A stretch of DNA of 64,000 bases from Haemonchus contortus (GCA_000469685.2 LS997566.1:48195873-48259872), one strand, 5' to 3'; counted from the stretch's first letter, positions 1 to 11,423 are shown. Numbers and translations: made by a program. Notes: a model not told the origin generated them from the letters alone.

Positions 1-35
1 ACTCGTCTAGTTCAGTTACTAGTCTAGTTCTCACT

Positions 36-765
36 GCTTCAAAGACACTGTTCACGATAAATTCGAGGTACCCTTTTTAGGTAGAAAAGGGGAAGTGTTA
101 ATGTAGAGGAGTACATCGGTGGCGAAAAAAGCAAGAAAATCATCATACTTAAAGCTTTTAAAATTAGTGGAAGTGGAGGTAGTACGAGATCATCGTGACG
201 GTAATGGCATATAATGGGTGTTTGGACGAGATTCAGCTTGCTCCCATTGCTCAAAGAAATGACTACATCAAGCCGAAATTGTCCGAAACTGCATTTCACT
301 GTCGCCTTGGGTTATTTCAACTTGTTTGGCTTTCCTACATGGGAGTCTCTCGAGATAGATCAGCCTCTACGAAGCCGTTGAAACTTGTCCATGATGGGTG
401 TGGCATTCATAAGATGCATACCCTGGCCCCTTATTGTGCCCCATCCATGACGTTTTTCGACTTTATGACGGCAGGTATGGTGTAAAGGGGGCTGCTTTCA
501 TAGTCCGCCAGCGTGTCGGCGTGCCGGCCGGCGTGCCAACTAGAGAGACAAGATCAAAAACCATTTGTACAAGCCCCTGGTTGTTTGGTTTTTGAGCTTG
601 TTCTTCTTTGTTTTCAGCCCTTCGACCGACCTCCGCCTCCCTCCTCCCCCCTAGCACTAACTCGGCTGGCGCGTCGGCCGGCGGACTATGAAAGCAGCCG
701 GGGAGCCTCGAAGACATACTATAGGAAAATCTCAGAAAGATTTTTATCGTGAACTGCGCTTTTAA
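36..765. mobile_element. MITE, family with TIR AAGGCACAGTTCACGATAA (copy 1)
   Basis: The left end (36-60) and right end (744-765) are inverted copies of a terminal motif close to AAGGCACAGTTCACGATAA. The interior aligns along its length, in reverse, with the element at 18061-18575, including the CCGTTGAAACT(T/C)GTCCA block and a GAGGTACCCTTTTTAGGT block near one end. There is no transposase, so it is non-autonomous. It is interrupted by a second MITE at 491-698. The open frames inside it look like chance. Confidence 0.75.
491..698. mobile_element. Nested MITE, TIR GCTGCTTTCATAGTCCGCC
   Basis: Inverted termini read GCTGCTTTCATAGTCCGCC at 491 and its complement ending at 698, with GC-rich subterminal sequence. 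The sister copy of the host MITE (18061-18575) is continuous across the equivalent point, which serves as an empty site and shows that this segment is an insertion. A G-run flanks both sides, so the target duplication is unclear. The same termini define the hairpin element at 11698-11886. Confidence 0.75.
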
Positions 766-769
766 ATAA

Positions 770-1735
770 TGTACGAAGAGCGCAATGAGTGCACTGGCTC
801 TTACCTTCTACTGCTCTACTGCTCTTGTCTTTCAGCCCTTATCAGTCGCCATTACCTCTTATAACTAGCCATCTACGATCCCGTGAAACCCCACATCACT
901 AACGAAGTGTCAAGGCCCCAAGGTTAATGCGAAAGGCGTAACTATTCCAGTGGTTCTAGCCTCTTAGCTCCTTATCAGACCTTATTGGTTGTTATCCACG
1001 CTTGTCACCAAACATCGACCACCCAGAAATATTCCCCCTCCACCCGACAAATTGCCGGAAATGTGCTCTTAAGAAAAAGTTAACAGGACCTAGTGGTTTC
1101 TGTCCTAGATAAGTCTCTATCAGTTCTTATTACCAACCTCTACGACCTTGCCACACCCCACACTACTATCAGTTCTTATTACCAACCTCTACGACCTTGC
1201 CACATCCCACACTACTCAGCATAGTGTTAGGACTGCAAGACCAATGCGAAAAGCGTGACTACATATTCCGGTGGCTACTGCACTGCTTGCACTGCTTTTT
1301 GCCAGCCCTTAGCAGTTGCAGTTTTTGTAACCAATTATCTACGGTTTCTTAATACCCCAACTCTTACACTGAAGTAATAGGTTTCCACTATCAACCCGAG
1401 GCGTGACCGACCCACGTGCTCTTGCCCTTCAAGTTTCCCTTTCAGATGTTATCATTTCTGTCGCCATACACCTGAAACCTTTTATCTTACGAAATTAAGG
1501 GCAAGGATCCACTGACAACACGAAGGGTGTCAGAGTGATTGACTCTTGCCTTCCATGACCCCTTGTCACACCTTATCACTTGTTATCCGTCTTTGTCACC
1601 AACTGTCCACGGCCCCTCTTACTCCACATCCCCTACCGAAATGCCAATTTTCCACTGCTGACTGCTCCTGCCTTCTAATTGTGTGCTTCCATTGCAGTCC
1701 CTACCAATCCTTATTAGTCTCCATGAACTTCAAAC
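770..1735. repeat. Degenerate C/T-rich tandem-like region with an exact 49-bp duplication
   Basis: No gene is recognisable. Phrases such as CTTGTCACCAA, CCCCACA and TTATCA(G/C)T recur at irregular spacing, suggesting an old diverged tandem repeat. At 1119-1216 a 49-bp unit starting ATCAGTTCTTATTACC is duplicated head to tail with one mismatch. Confidence 0.5.
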
Positions 1736-1850
1736 AAACACATCTACAAACCAACAGACACACTCAATGAATTATATAAACACATCTACAAACCAACAGA
1801 CACACTCAATGAACTATACAAACACATCTACAAACCAACAGACACATCCA
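1736..1850. repeat. 42-bp tandem repeat, about 2.7 units
   Basis: The unit begins AAACACATCTACAAACC and contains CAGACACA; starts fall at 1736, 1778 and 1820. It resembles the reversed 5' GT-rich end of group C Helitrons (CAGACACAnTnnnGAATTATATAA). It probably arose by local amplification of such an end next to the Helitron that begins at 1852. Confidence 0.75.
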
Positions 1851-1851
1851 A

Positions 1852-2587
1852 TCTCTATCATTTATAAAACAGAAACTTTGTGTGTCGGTCGGTCGGTCTT
1901 TTCGTCCGCAAAACTTCACGATTACGATGAAGGTAGCGATATGGAAAACACAGCTTCGCATTTCACTCTTACAACTGAAGCAGTTAATTGGCGGGTCGGT
2001 TAATATAGTGGGACGAGTGCTGCGCAATGTGGTGACTGATGTGGAGTTAGGTGGGTACTTCAAGAGTGTGATTTCGATCTGCACTGGAATCGTGCTATGT
2101 ACGTCCGTGCAGAAATCGGAGTTGATGTTGGTAAAAAAATTGGTAAAATGTAGTTGGTAGACCTCTGCTTTATTTTCAACATTGAGCGCTCGAGCGCAAT
2201 AAAAAGTTCAGCCCATATTTGTGCTCCGAAACGTTTCTTAGCCGACAGCATACAGTCTTCTGACCGGAGTTTTGGGAGGGAAGGAGCACCGCAGTGGATG
2301 AGTCAATAGGATATTCAACGCATACCTCATCCTAGCTTTTGCACGAGGCAATCATTTGACCCTCATCCCGGCGTTCCTCTCTCCAGAGGGTCAGGTAAGC
2401 TATATTCTTTCGCCTAGAACCAGCTCGAAGCATAGGTAAGGTCAGCTACCCACCCTCTTATGCACTTGAGCCGTCAGTGTTGAATAATTGAATGAAAGCA
2501 GAGCCCCCATCCTCTCGCTACATTTTCTAACTAGTACTTTGTAAAAGCAAGGAATGAGGTTCGGCGTAAGCCGGGTGGCAGAACTGG
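1852..2587 (+). mobile_element. Non-autonomous Helitron, group A, copy 1
   Basis: It starts A|TCTCTATCATTTATAAAAC, followed by a (GTCGGT)n tract and a block containing GATATGGAAAAC. It ends in a GGCGTAAGCC hairpin remnant and CTGG|T. The 5' TC, 3' hairpin plus CTRR and A/T insertion site are the hallmarks of Helitrons. It has no Rep/helicase coding. A second copy follows in the same orientation at 2747. Confidence 0.7.
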
Positions 2588-2746
2588 TGAATTATATTTA
2601 TAAAATAGGATGGCTGCATTCCTATCTTGGGTTCTTCCTTTATCACTAACTATGCGAATGTAACTAATATTTGCTGTACCTGACGAACTTTCATTGAGTT
2701 ATGCGATTGTGAATGATTGGTTTATCTCGCGATTTTACCTCAATTA

Positions 2747-3282
2747 TCTCTCATCTATAAAGCAGAAACTTTGTGTGTCGGTTTGCAAGTTTGTCGGTGT
2801 GTCGGTGTGTTGGGTTGTCGGTTTGTCGGCCTGGCCATCCGTCAAAAGTAAGATTACGATAAAGGTAGTGATATGGAAAATGTAGCTCCATCCCACTTTT
2901 CCTTCTTAAGTGAGCGATGTGGAGTGAGGTGAGTACCTCAAAACTGTGATTCCGATCTGTACCGGCATCGTGCTATGAATGTCTTTACAAAAATCGGAGG
3001 TGATAGTGTAGTTGAGAGACCTCCGCTTTTTTTCAACGTAATTTCAACGGTCAGCCCGTAATTATGCTCATTAACGCTTCTTAGGCGGGAACCAAGCTTG
3101 TTGAACTGAGCTTTGGGAAGGAAGAGGTATCGAGGTGGGCGAATCAAATGAATATTCATTTCATACCCCATCCTAGGTTTTTGCACGAGGTAATCAATGC
3201 CCCCCCCCCCCCTAACTACACTTTCTAATTACTTGGTAAAAGCAAGGAATGAGGCTGGGCGTAAGCCGGGCGACTCGACTGG
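2747..3282 (+). mobile_element. Non-autonomous Helitron, group A, copy 2
   Basis: It starts A|TCTCTCATCTATAAAGCAG and ends with hairpin GGGCGTAAGCCGGGC, a spacer, then CTGG|T. The interior is shared with copies 1852-2587, 40917-41427 and 44609-45327 (GATATGGAAAA near the 5' side, TTCTTAG(G/C)CG in the middle, AAGCAAGGAATGAGG just before the hairpin). Confidence 0.75.
3200..3212. repeat. Poly-C tract, 13 bp
   Basis: Uninterrupted run of 13 C inside a Helitron copy. Comparable tracts lie at 9682-9691 (10 C), 14090-14103 (14 C), 31114-31128 (15 C) and 56357-56370 (14 G). Confidence 0.9.
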
Positions 3283-3563
3283 TTTCGAACTAATCCGTAA
3301 AGGCCTTTCCACACCAATCAGTCACCATCAAACATCAATGAAAGAGCAAACACAAGGGTGAATAGGCTGCGGCCTAGTACAGCCATGGAAATGAACTGGT
3401 ATGGGCGTATCTTGACCTTTTGCCTACACTTTGGTCACGCACTGTCAGCTTCGACGCTTACAAGTTAGACCATTCAAATACATATCATTACGTCGTGACT
3501 CTGACTCAAATTGCATCATTGAGTTTGCCTTTTTCTTGAATTCTTCACGAGGTTTTTAAATAT

Positions 3564-3615
3564 GCTTTATTAGGCTGACCTTTTATCAGAATCGCCTTCT
3601 TCAGAGCCTGAAAGG
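3564..3615 (-). ncRNA. Decayed hammerhead-ribozyme-like motif in Penelope terminus
   Basis: On the minus strand the sequence keeps AGGCT-CTGAAGA-AGGCGA, but the GCC-GAAA part seen in the other copies is altered, so the catalytic core is broken here. The helix I partner (AGCCTAATAAAG) is still present. Confidence 0.4.
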
Positions 3616-3793
3616 ATCATAATAATTTGTGACTATCCGATCAAAAGTCTCCACCAACCCAACTAAAGCTCGAGACCCCCAGGGCACGCAAGTGATTGAA
3701 AGGAGAACCACTCACCGTAGCTTTGTGGATTCTTCGAAACCACCCAGCGAGTGATGGTACCAACCGACCAGTGTCAGCTGGGGTATGTCCTCA

Positions 3794-4624
3794 TTAGAGT
3801 CTCTGCGGGAGGGCCAGCCTTATATAAGGTCGTAGCTCACGCGAGATTGCGAGACATTCTTCCCTACGATTCATTTTGGGACTGGTGACCTGTATCCAAA
3901 ATGCCTCGAGGGTTTTACGTGCGCACAATTGCGATTCCTGTGCTACGACCTCCACGGGGACCTCAAAAACGCCTCCGTTATGCTTCTGGATTCGGTGACT
4001 CCCCAAGGCGGTAGACTCTTTCAATCGCCTCATACCATCTATGTGCTCTTTAACCCTCACGTGGAGTGGTCTTGCTGTTTCTCCAATATACTCGTCACCA
4101 CAATCACGGCAAGTAATTTTGTAGAACACCCCAGTCATATTACAGTCACCCTCCCTTCCAGCTGGACAAACCACACAGTTTGAGGTGGTACATAGGCGAT
4201 CGTATAGCCTGTTCCGAACCAGGCGCTTCTTTAGATTGAAGGGTGGTACGTTTATAATGGTAACTAAATTTTCCAAACCCGATCTTTTTAGACACTTTCT
4301 AATGGAGGTACTGGCTTTATCAAAAAGAAATGGTAGTACAAAAGGAATTTTTCTTTCAATCGAACCACTACCATGACTGAAAATCACGCCGCCAGAAGTT
4401 CTACGTGAATTTGGAAAATTGCAGTAGCCATTAGGCCAAGCTATATCGCGTGCCATTTTAAGCGACTCTTTTCGCTCATCCTCTCCAGTGCAGACCTTCT
4501 TAGCACTGCGGAACATACTCCTAACGACCGCTCGTTTTACATGAAAAGGATGAGCTGAGTGATAATGGACAATGATATTCTTATTGCTCGGCTTTCTATA
4601 CCACTTCATAACAATCATATCGCC
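3794..4624 (-). CDS. Penelope-like RT C-terminus plus GIY-YIG endonuclease (uninterrupted fragment)
   Basis: The reading frame is open for about 277 codons of Penelope sequence; the same frame runs on to 4804 through non-Penelope DNA. It starts at the GDMIVMKWYRKP segment that follows the RT domain. Next comes a basic linker, then a cysteine cluster (CTTSNCVVCP and two CxxC-like pairs), then the GIY-YIG nuclease with GVFYKI and EYIGETARPLHVRVKEH. In Penelope-like elements the nuclease is thought to nick the target for priming. The YxDD catalytic box is absent because of 5' truncation, so the fragment cannot act as a polymerase. The other copy (52258-53816) is frameshifted; this one is not, suggesting later insertion or chance. 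Confidence 0.85.
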   Translation of the reverse strand, partial: GDMIVMKWYRKPSNKNIIVHYHSAHPFHVKRAVVRSMFRSAKKVCTGEDERKESLKMARDIAWPNGYCNFPNSRRTSGGVIFSHGSGSIERKIPFVLPFLFDKASTSIRKCLKRSGLENLVTIINVPPFNLKKRLVRNRLYDRLCTTSNCVVCPAGREGDCNMTGVFYKITCRDCGDEYIGETARPLHVRVKEHIDGMRRLKESTALGSHRIQKHNGGVFEVPVEVVAQESQLCARKTLEAFWIQVTSPKMNRREECLAISRELRPYIRLALPQRL

Positions 4625-4647
4625 ATTATTCGAGTAATAACAGAGTA

Positions 4648-4876
4648 CTTTTATTACTCCCTCAAACCTTGTGGACCGAGACCTGTCATGGATCGAAAAG
4701 ACCCGAGCGAAACCGCCACTGACACTAGAACTAGCGCTAAACGCTAGGTATTCACCTCTCAAAAACGGCACGGCACTTAAAGCAATAATCGTGATCGAAA
4801 ACATGCGCAGAACGGATCAGACAGTTATCGAATAATGTACTGATCATTATCTCATTCACATCTGAGCAGGTCTCCA
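4648..4876. repeat. Direct repeat, copy A of a duplicated segment
   Basis: About 228 bp match 5242-5471 with only a few mismatches. Shared landmarks are CTCAAACCTTGTGGACCGAG, CATGGATCGAAAAGACC and CATGCGCAGAACGGATCAGA. Copy A abuts the truncated Penelope element; copy B does not. The offset between copies is about 595 bp. Confidence 0.85.
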
Positions 4877-5241
4877 CAATTCACAGGTCTCATCTGACTC
4901 AAATGATAATAAATACTCTGCGAATAGAAAACGATCAAAATTCAACGAGAGTTCTCATAGGTAAAGGATTTTTGCGTTAGATGAAAGACGGTAAAGTTTG
5001 CTTGAAAACACATGGCCACTACATAGCCGTATAGAGCCTGAGCCTGGTCACGCTGCTCACTTAGGAGGAATGCTAAACGAACTGATCGTGAGTATGAAGG
5101 GAGGAAGAATTAGCAGGTGGAAAAGAAGTAGTTAGGTGGCCACATTGAACAAACTTCGATACAATTTCTTATTGATGTATTTAGGGCTTGAGTTCAGTTT
5201 GAGAAGCACAAGAGTTTGGGTTCACTTCTATTATATACTAC

Positions 5242-5471
5242 TGTTATTACTCGCTCAAACCTTGTGGACCGAGACCTGTCATGGATCGAAAAGACCCGAG
5301 CGAAACCGCCATTGACGCTAGAACTAGCGGTAAGCGCTAGGTATTTACCTCTCAAAAACGGCACAGCACTTAAAGCAATAATCGTGATTAAAAACATGCG
5401 CAGAACGGATCAGACAGTTATCGAATAGTGTACTGATCATTATCTCATTCACATCTGAGCAGGTCTCCACC
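5242..5471. repeat. Direct repeat, copy B of a duplicated segment
   Basis: Partner of 4648-4876. The two copies are separated by about 365 bp of single-copy sequence without recognisable genes. Reverse-strand frames in both copies give a similar hydrophobic-start peptide (MFxITIIALSAVPFLRG), but there is no sign that it is a gene. Confidence 0.85.
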
Positions 5472-5479
5472 ATTGCTAA

Positions 5480-8105
5480 TCTTGAGTTCTCGTATTTATA
5501 AGAAGCAATAGCGGCATACACTCACACGTAGTCGATGAATTCCGATTCTTTCCAAGCACCTCGATGATCATCCAAGTAATACCACGATTATGCGCAATTC
5601 ACCCTTTTTTACTCCAACAAAACAAAGAAAAAAGACGGAAGACGAGATTAACGACATCTCCAACTACTCGAAATTCGTGAGCAGGATGACTGTAAAATCA
5701 GAGTTTTCCAATTACACGAACCTCGTAAACTTCCCTACAAATGAAAGAGCATCGGTATAAAATTTCTGTGAAGGTGTTGGAAAGGGACACATTAAAAGGA
5801 TTACTAAATCACAGATAAAAAATACAAGAGTTCAAAAAAAAACGGATTGTTAATAGTACACTAACCAGTTCTTCCTGAAGGTATTTCGTGCTCAGGAGGA
5901 TCAGCTCAGTCAGCGTACTGTCGTCGTCGATGGCCATTATTTTACGTCTGTGAAGTTTTCGTGACTATATAAGACACTAAGACGACGCCTTGCGCCTTGG
6001 TTGTATCCAGAAGGAGACTGTGCAGCGCTCGACGCACACAAATTAATCGCTGAGCATCGCAACGATCTCAGATGGAACGTTGAGCGACTGAAATAAAAGA
6101 AGAGTCTAAATCGAAGATAACACATTGAAAAAGTAAAGGGGAGCGTAACACCGCATAAAATAGGCTCGAGTCACTTTAGAAACAATCAAACACAAGCAAA
6201 TCAGTAGGCCTAAGAAGTCGGAAGAGACAATTGGGAGTCTGATTTACTTTATTGGAGAACTTTTTGAAAGTTGAAGGCCCTTATTGATCAATCATTTCAA
6301 AGAAGTCTCAAATTGAAAAATAGTACACTATGCTACGAATTTCAGGCTGTGGTTAGGCAAGATGCATTTCGTCAGAAGGAGAAAATGAAAATTGCATGCA
6401 AGAATGTGTGAGTCAAGAAGAGAGGTGAGTGGCTACCGAAGAAAATCAATGACCAGTGTTCCTTGAATGAATTCTCAGAAGGCTCCCTTTCCAACTCACA
6501 GATGACAAACAAATGAATCCATTCCAAAAATGGCGCAACGTTCAGCACAGTAATGCCAGCACTAGCATCAATAATTCTGCTGTTATAAAGCCAGCACATG
6601 AGCGTGCTTACATGCGACCGCTTCGATTAAACTTTTGACATGCTCGTCAATCATCGATCACATCAGGGGGACATGGCGTCAGTTGGTTGTTGCATTTCTT
6701 TCCACACGATTTGTTCTGAGTTTCGACCGGAACCCGTTCCCTTCAACAATTTCGCAGTTTATCAAAGTGGTGGTAATTGTGATCACGTAAAAGTCGGTGA
6801 ATGGTCACACGAATGACAAAAGTCATAAAAGTCCACGCTGACCCGCGTTTTTATGAGCACTATGACCGTCTCATGCAATCACAACACCTTCTACTCAAGT
6901 TCGATACTTCTTGAGGAAAGAATAACTCGAATGGAGAAAATGGTTCTCGAGGATATCCCGTCTGATAATAGAAAGCAACTATAAAGTCGACTGGGCTAAA
7001 TTTAGATTCATGCTCCTCGTCCTACACACACTGACTTTGGTGATTAATTTGGATGGTAAGCAGAAACGCTCAGTTAATGGACAAACTCATGATTAGAAGG
7101 GAGTGCATTTCCCATTTCCGGAAAGCCGGCATGATTCGTGTAAGTTTTTCATTTATATGAGATAGAACAGTAATCTGTTATGACGGCTGAATCATAGCAT
7201 AAGAAGAATTACTCTCCGGTACGCAGAGACCGAATTATATTTTATTTGAGTCGCTCCCACGCATATTCGCCGCTACTTTTTTTTGCAGCCTATGTCAACA
7301 ATTTCCAAGAGATTTTTTAGTAATGAGATTTTGAAAGTCCGCATGAGTTTGGAGGCCTCAGTCGAATAAGACAATAGACAATGAAGACACTTTATAGACT
7401 TGTTAATGTATTGGCAAATTGAACAGCTGCAAGGCTCCCGATAGGAGTGAGACTTCTGAACATGTTGAGAGCACGTCCTTTTGAATGGAGAATGCTCAAA
7501 ACGATGTTCTTATAAATGCTGGAAGAAACTCCGCATAGTACTGATGCAGGAAGGAAAAAACCATTCACTACGGAGCAAAGAAGAATTCTATTTTAAAAAA
7601 AAATTAACTACAAGCTCACAATAACTACTTTCATGAAGGGAGCAGAGTCGTTTATCTAGTAATGGAACATCGTTGCTCCTTACAAGAAAACATTCTGTGG
7701 TCAACGATCATAATACTTCTCACTGGCTGACTACTTCCGGTAGTTAACCCGTGCAAATGCGCGTATATCCATTTCGTAATCGCTACGACATGAAATGTTT
7801 AAGTCTCCCTTCAATGAAGTTTGCGCTACGGTATTTCTTAGGGGCGGATTAAACCGAGCATCAGCCCTACTCATCACCATAATGAATACATGAGAAAGGA
7901 TTTGGAGCTGGCAAATGTTTCATTTGGTAAACAGCGGAACGCCTGCATTGGTAACAAATTATGTCCAACGTAAATGATGAGGAAAATCCCGGAAGACTTC
8001 AGTTACCGCAAGCTTCTTGTCGGTCGAAATATGATGCCTTCTGAGAATTCATTCAAGGAAGTCTGATAATAGAATAGAACCAATACAGACGCCTTAACGC
8101 TTTTG
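5480..8105. other. AT-rich single-copy region, no gene seen
   Basis: No long open frame, no splice-bounded exon set and no repeat shared with the rest of the window was recognised. It could be intergenic or intronic DNA. Confidence 0.5.
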
Positions 8106-8109
8106 TTAT

Positions 8110-8300
8110 TTACGAACTAGCTTTGACCTCCTCTGTCTGATATGCTCCATTCGGCAAGTACGGTAAGTGCAGAGACAGGGACCGATCAGGGGTGCTTATG
8201 AAGAGAAAAAAATTGATTTATTTCTCGCTATTAGGTTACGACCGCTACCCAGCAAAGTTCGTAACTCAGTCTAGATGGTGAGCGTAACCGCGCAGCAGTA
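8110..8300 (+). repeat. Fragment of group C Helitron interior
   Basis: Contains GGTAAGTGCAGAGACAGGGACCG and TACGACCGCTACCCAG, a pair of landmarks also found at 32720-32960, 43200-43400 (reverse) and 56890-57200. In the last three it adjoins the GC-box array, so it is best read as an internal module of group C Helitrons. Confidence 0.55.
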
Positions 8301-8339
8301 CGAATCACAACTTTGTGCGATAACTAAATAATCAAGGTG

Positions 8340-10490
8340 ACTACTTCACGAGTCTCATGAAGAACTCGTGAAATCTCGAGAAAAGGCACTGCTGCACTTT
8401 ATAAATCTCCACCGCTAATCTAACTCGGGGTTATTGGTGAAGTCCTATAGTGCCTTCGAAAAATTTAGCCTGCGGAGCAGATGAAATCAAGATATGATAG
8501 TCACATCAAAAATTCAGAATTTTTTGACAGTGCTCGCCTCTTCGTGTTCCGGTGGTAATTATTGAAGTATTGGGCCCATTTTCACCTCGTCAAAAAAAAA
8601 TATGAGCCATACTTCCATACTACCAGACAATTGTAACAAAATGAAATTACAATAAAGCAGTTCCAATTACAACAACCTCACCTGTTTTCATTTTGTATGC
8701 CTTCTACAATATAAGCACACAACAATTTTGCCCAAAATTATAACTATTCATGAAAACAGCAGAAGACGTCGCAACGCCAACAGCGGAGCTCAATTAATGC
8801 AGAAGCAACTACGACGCCTTGGTTCATGGTCACCTTGATGTAGCAGTTCACCACTGTTATCTCCTTCTCACTTCTTTCAAAACAGTAACAAGTCGCTCCA
8901 CGATTGTAGCTGTGCCCTAGGGGGAATCGTTACTTTGGCTGGTCTAGGCTTGCACATGACGGACTGCGTGTAAGCTGCGCGGTATTCCAGAATTTATCAC
9001 TGGGACGTGGGTTCCCAGTAGACAAGACTCAGCATGATCAGCGGCACTGGCGTTTCTCCAACTCCCTCATTTTCTTTTCTACACTTTCTTTGTACCCACG
9101 ACAATAATTAAAGAAAGAAATTCAACGCGCAAATAAGAAAACGAGCAAAATCAAGAGAGTCAAATTAAGCAAGTAAGGCGCCGCAGCTAGATGAATCTGC
9201 CCTACAGCAAACTCGCGCCGTAGTGATAAATGCTGGACTTGGCTATTGCGTGGCGTATATGCCGTGTATTTGGCGCGTACAAGCCCAAAGATCCGCCCTG
9301 CTGAATGATGTCCCACTCAATAAAGACAAGCGCACCTGAATAATTGCAATCACAGTAAAAGGAATGACAGCTGGAATAATAGCTGCGAAGATCTAGGGAA
9401 TGATATCTTGCCTCCAGTTAAATGACATGATACTATTTTTTATTCGTACTTGCTTTGAAGGGCGGCAGGTAGTCCGAAGTTCGATTCCCGTATCTATAAC
9501 TGTTACCCCTGGTCACCGTACTGGCCACACACGCCTTCGAATCGACACTATGACTACAAATAGAAGCCGGACGCATCCCAGAAACGCGACTGAATATCTG
9601 CAAAAGACGATCTTTTATTCTTCAACGACGCAATTCGTGATCAGAATACTTTCTTAGATTTGCTACTAGGATGGTCCCGTGCCCCCCCCCCTACCCCCAC
9701 CCCCTTATAGCATAAGGACGTTGCTGGTAGAAAAACGGCCTCGAGCGTAATGAGGACTTCAAATTGTCTCCGCAACTATTAGAGTACACAGAGTATTCAA
9801 GTAGAATCAGATAGTCGGCAGGTTTCTTTCGAGGTAGGATAGAATTTCTAAAGGAAGTAGTTTGACCAAACCAACTTCTCTGATATCATTGCGAGAGCTG
9901 AGCTGCACAGTGGTATTTTGCTGACGAGCTCTGGGAGACATCTAAGGCTGGCTCAGCCAAATTTCACGTCTCAAGAAATCTTTCGAAGTGATAAGTTTTC
10001 TTCATTTTTCGTTCGTCCCAAACGGCTTTTATAAAGTTGCCCATGAAAATGATGGTTGATTCGATTCGTTTCTAGCGAGAGCTCTCTGCAAGTCAGCCAA
10101 CAATAACAAGTGAAATATAATCATAAATCAAAGAGGCGTCATCTAATCACCAAAACGACTGGCACGCAGGATTTCTCGATGCTATGGGTGTAAATCCTAG
10201 CAAATGATATGTAGCGTGTAGATTACATAAGAGGCTGTTTAAACGAGCCGTGGCATAATTTAAAGGATGTTCCCTAGGGCGCAACGCTCGTAAGATGTAG
10301 AGCATGAAAATTATTTCAACTCAACTGATGAAAGTGCTTTGTACGAACGACATTTGGGAAAGGAACGAAATGGAAAGAATGCAAGCTTTCATGGGCGGAG
10401 AAAGTGGGCAATGAGGGTAGACATGCTGTGTTGTACTATTGGATTGATTGACAGATGAACAGAGAACGATAGTGCGACAGGGAGCTCATT
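8340..10490. other. Region without recognised genes; C-rich tract at 9682-9716
   Basis: No supported coding exon. A C-rich tract at 9682-9716 includes a run of 10 C. The stretch around 9160-9320 is locally GC-richer and open on the minus strand for about 65 codons, but has no recognisable domain. Confidence 0.5.
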
Positions 10491-10599
10491 CCTCCTAGGG
10501 CGGCCTTATTTTTCTGACACTTCGAGTTCTAAACAAAGAAAAAACAAATACTTGTTTTTTTCTAGGAAAAACGTAAGATAGAACTTTCGGAACAGATGT

Positions 10600-10969
10600 C
10601 AAGCTGAAGCTGGCGTGCTCAGTACGCGGCCACCTCAACCCGTCAGATCTTATGATGGACGAGGCAATATAGCCACTGATTTTTACGGTGCATGTGGCAG
10701 TGACAAGACGACAACAACAAGAATTACTGGACGAGATATTTAGAGATAATCCAACACCACCTTCCCTTACAGACAACACTGTAGTGTCGATTGGTCCAGA
10801 TTCGAACATCGGAGAGGAAATTCTCATGAGCAACACACAGAGGCTCAATTTTAGGCTGCCGCCTATTTTATTTTTAGAAGTTACTAGACACTTGTACAGT
10901 GATCGAGAAATAAAGGACACTTTTCAAGCATTCATTCCGTATATCAGATTCAAAAAGGTAACTGTGTAA
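10600..10969 (+). pseudogene. Unrecognised coding-like fragment with one in-frame stop
   Basis: In one plus-strand frame the sequence reads as an ordinary protein for about 120 codons. It includes HVAVTRRQQQELLDEIF, SNIGEEI, RLNFRLPPILFLEVTRHLY and FQAFIPYIRFKKV, ending at TAA near 10968. One in-frame TAG near 10669 splits it; the frame before the stop (VRGHLNPSDLMMDEAI) continues in the same style. Composition is mixed and non-repetitive, unlike nearby chance frames. It may be a decayed gene, a fragment of a mobile element, or a short real gene starting after the stop. I do not recognise the family and infer no function. Confidence 0.4.
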
Positions 10970-11289
10970 GCGAAAACCGGTAACCTTTCAGCCCCCGGGA
11001 CCAAGGGACAATATCCGCCGAAAGGAATCATGACAATAGGAGAATCACTTGTGTCTTTTCATTTCCTTTTGTTAATCGCTTGAAGGCTATATTTTTTAAG
11101 GGTTCGACATAAGGTTGAACTCAGCTCATCAAGCCTTATAGCATGGTTTAGGAAATGGAACAGCTGGATTTTGAGTTATATCTCAAAAATGGAAGAGTAT
11201 ATAGAACCACTTGGGCTATGCATGCTTACGCATGCAAACGTTTATTCCATTATGTAGTCCAAATACCATACACGGCATATAGTGGTGAC

Positions 11290-11423
11290 AGAAACGAGAA
11301 TTCAGTCCGGCACTCGGCTCCTACAGTAACTCCCTGCCTACCCCACAACCCAACCCCGTGTCTTTTGATTAACACGTGCCGGATTACTGTAAGAGTCGAG
11401 TGTCGGACTGTATTTTCGTTTCT
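11290..11423. mobile_element. Small MITE with about 41-bp inverted repeats
   Basis: Arms at about 11290-11331 and 11382-11423 are inverted copies; each begins AGAAACGA(G/A)AAT and contains CAGTCCG(G/A)CACTCG. The flanks read TAGTGGTGAC on the left and TAGCGGTGAAC on the right, consistent with a target duplication of about 9 bp. No coding capacity. Confidence 0.7.

Larger units (their letters stand above)
3527..4625 (-). mobile_element. Penelope-like element, 5'-truncated copy 1
   Basis: This minus-strand copy keeps the 3' part of a Penelope-like retroelement: the end of the reverse transcriptase, the linker with a Cys cluster, the GIY-YIG endonuclease and the 3' terminal sequence (3527-3790). 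That terminal sequence matches both ends of the copy at 51901-54107. Similarity stops near 4625, where unrelated sequence belonging to a duplicated host segment begins, so the copy is 5'-truncated as expected from target-primed integration. Confidence 0.85.

Noticed and set aside
9440..9520. tRNA-like B box (GTTCGATTCCCG)
   Set aside because: No A box or acceptor stem could be placed at the right distance upstream.
10495..10920. 141-codon minus-strand frame
   Set aside because: It is the antisense shadow of the better coding-like plus-strand frame at 10600-10969.
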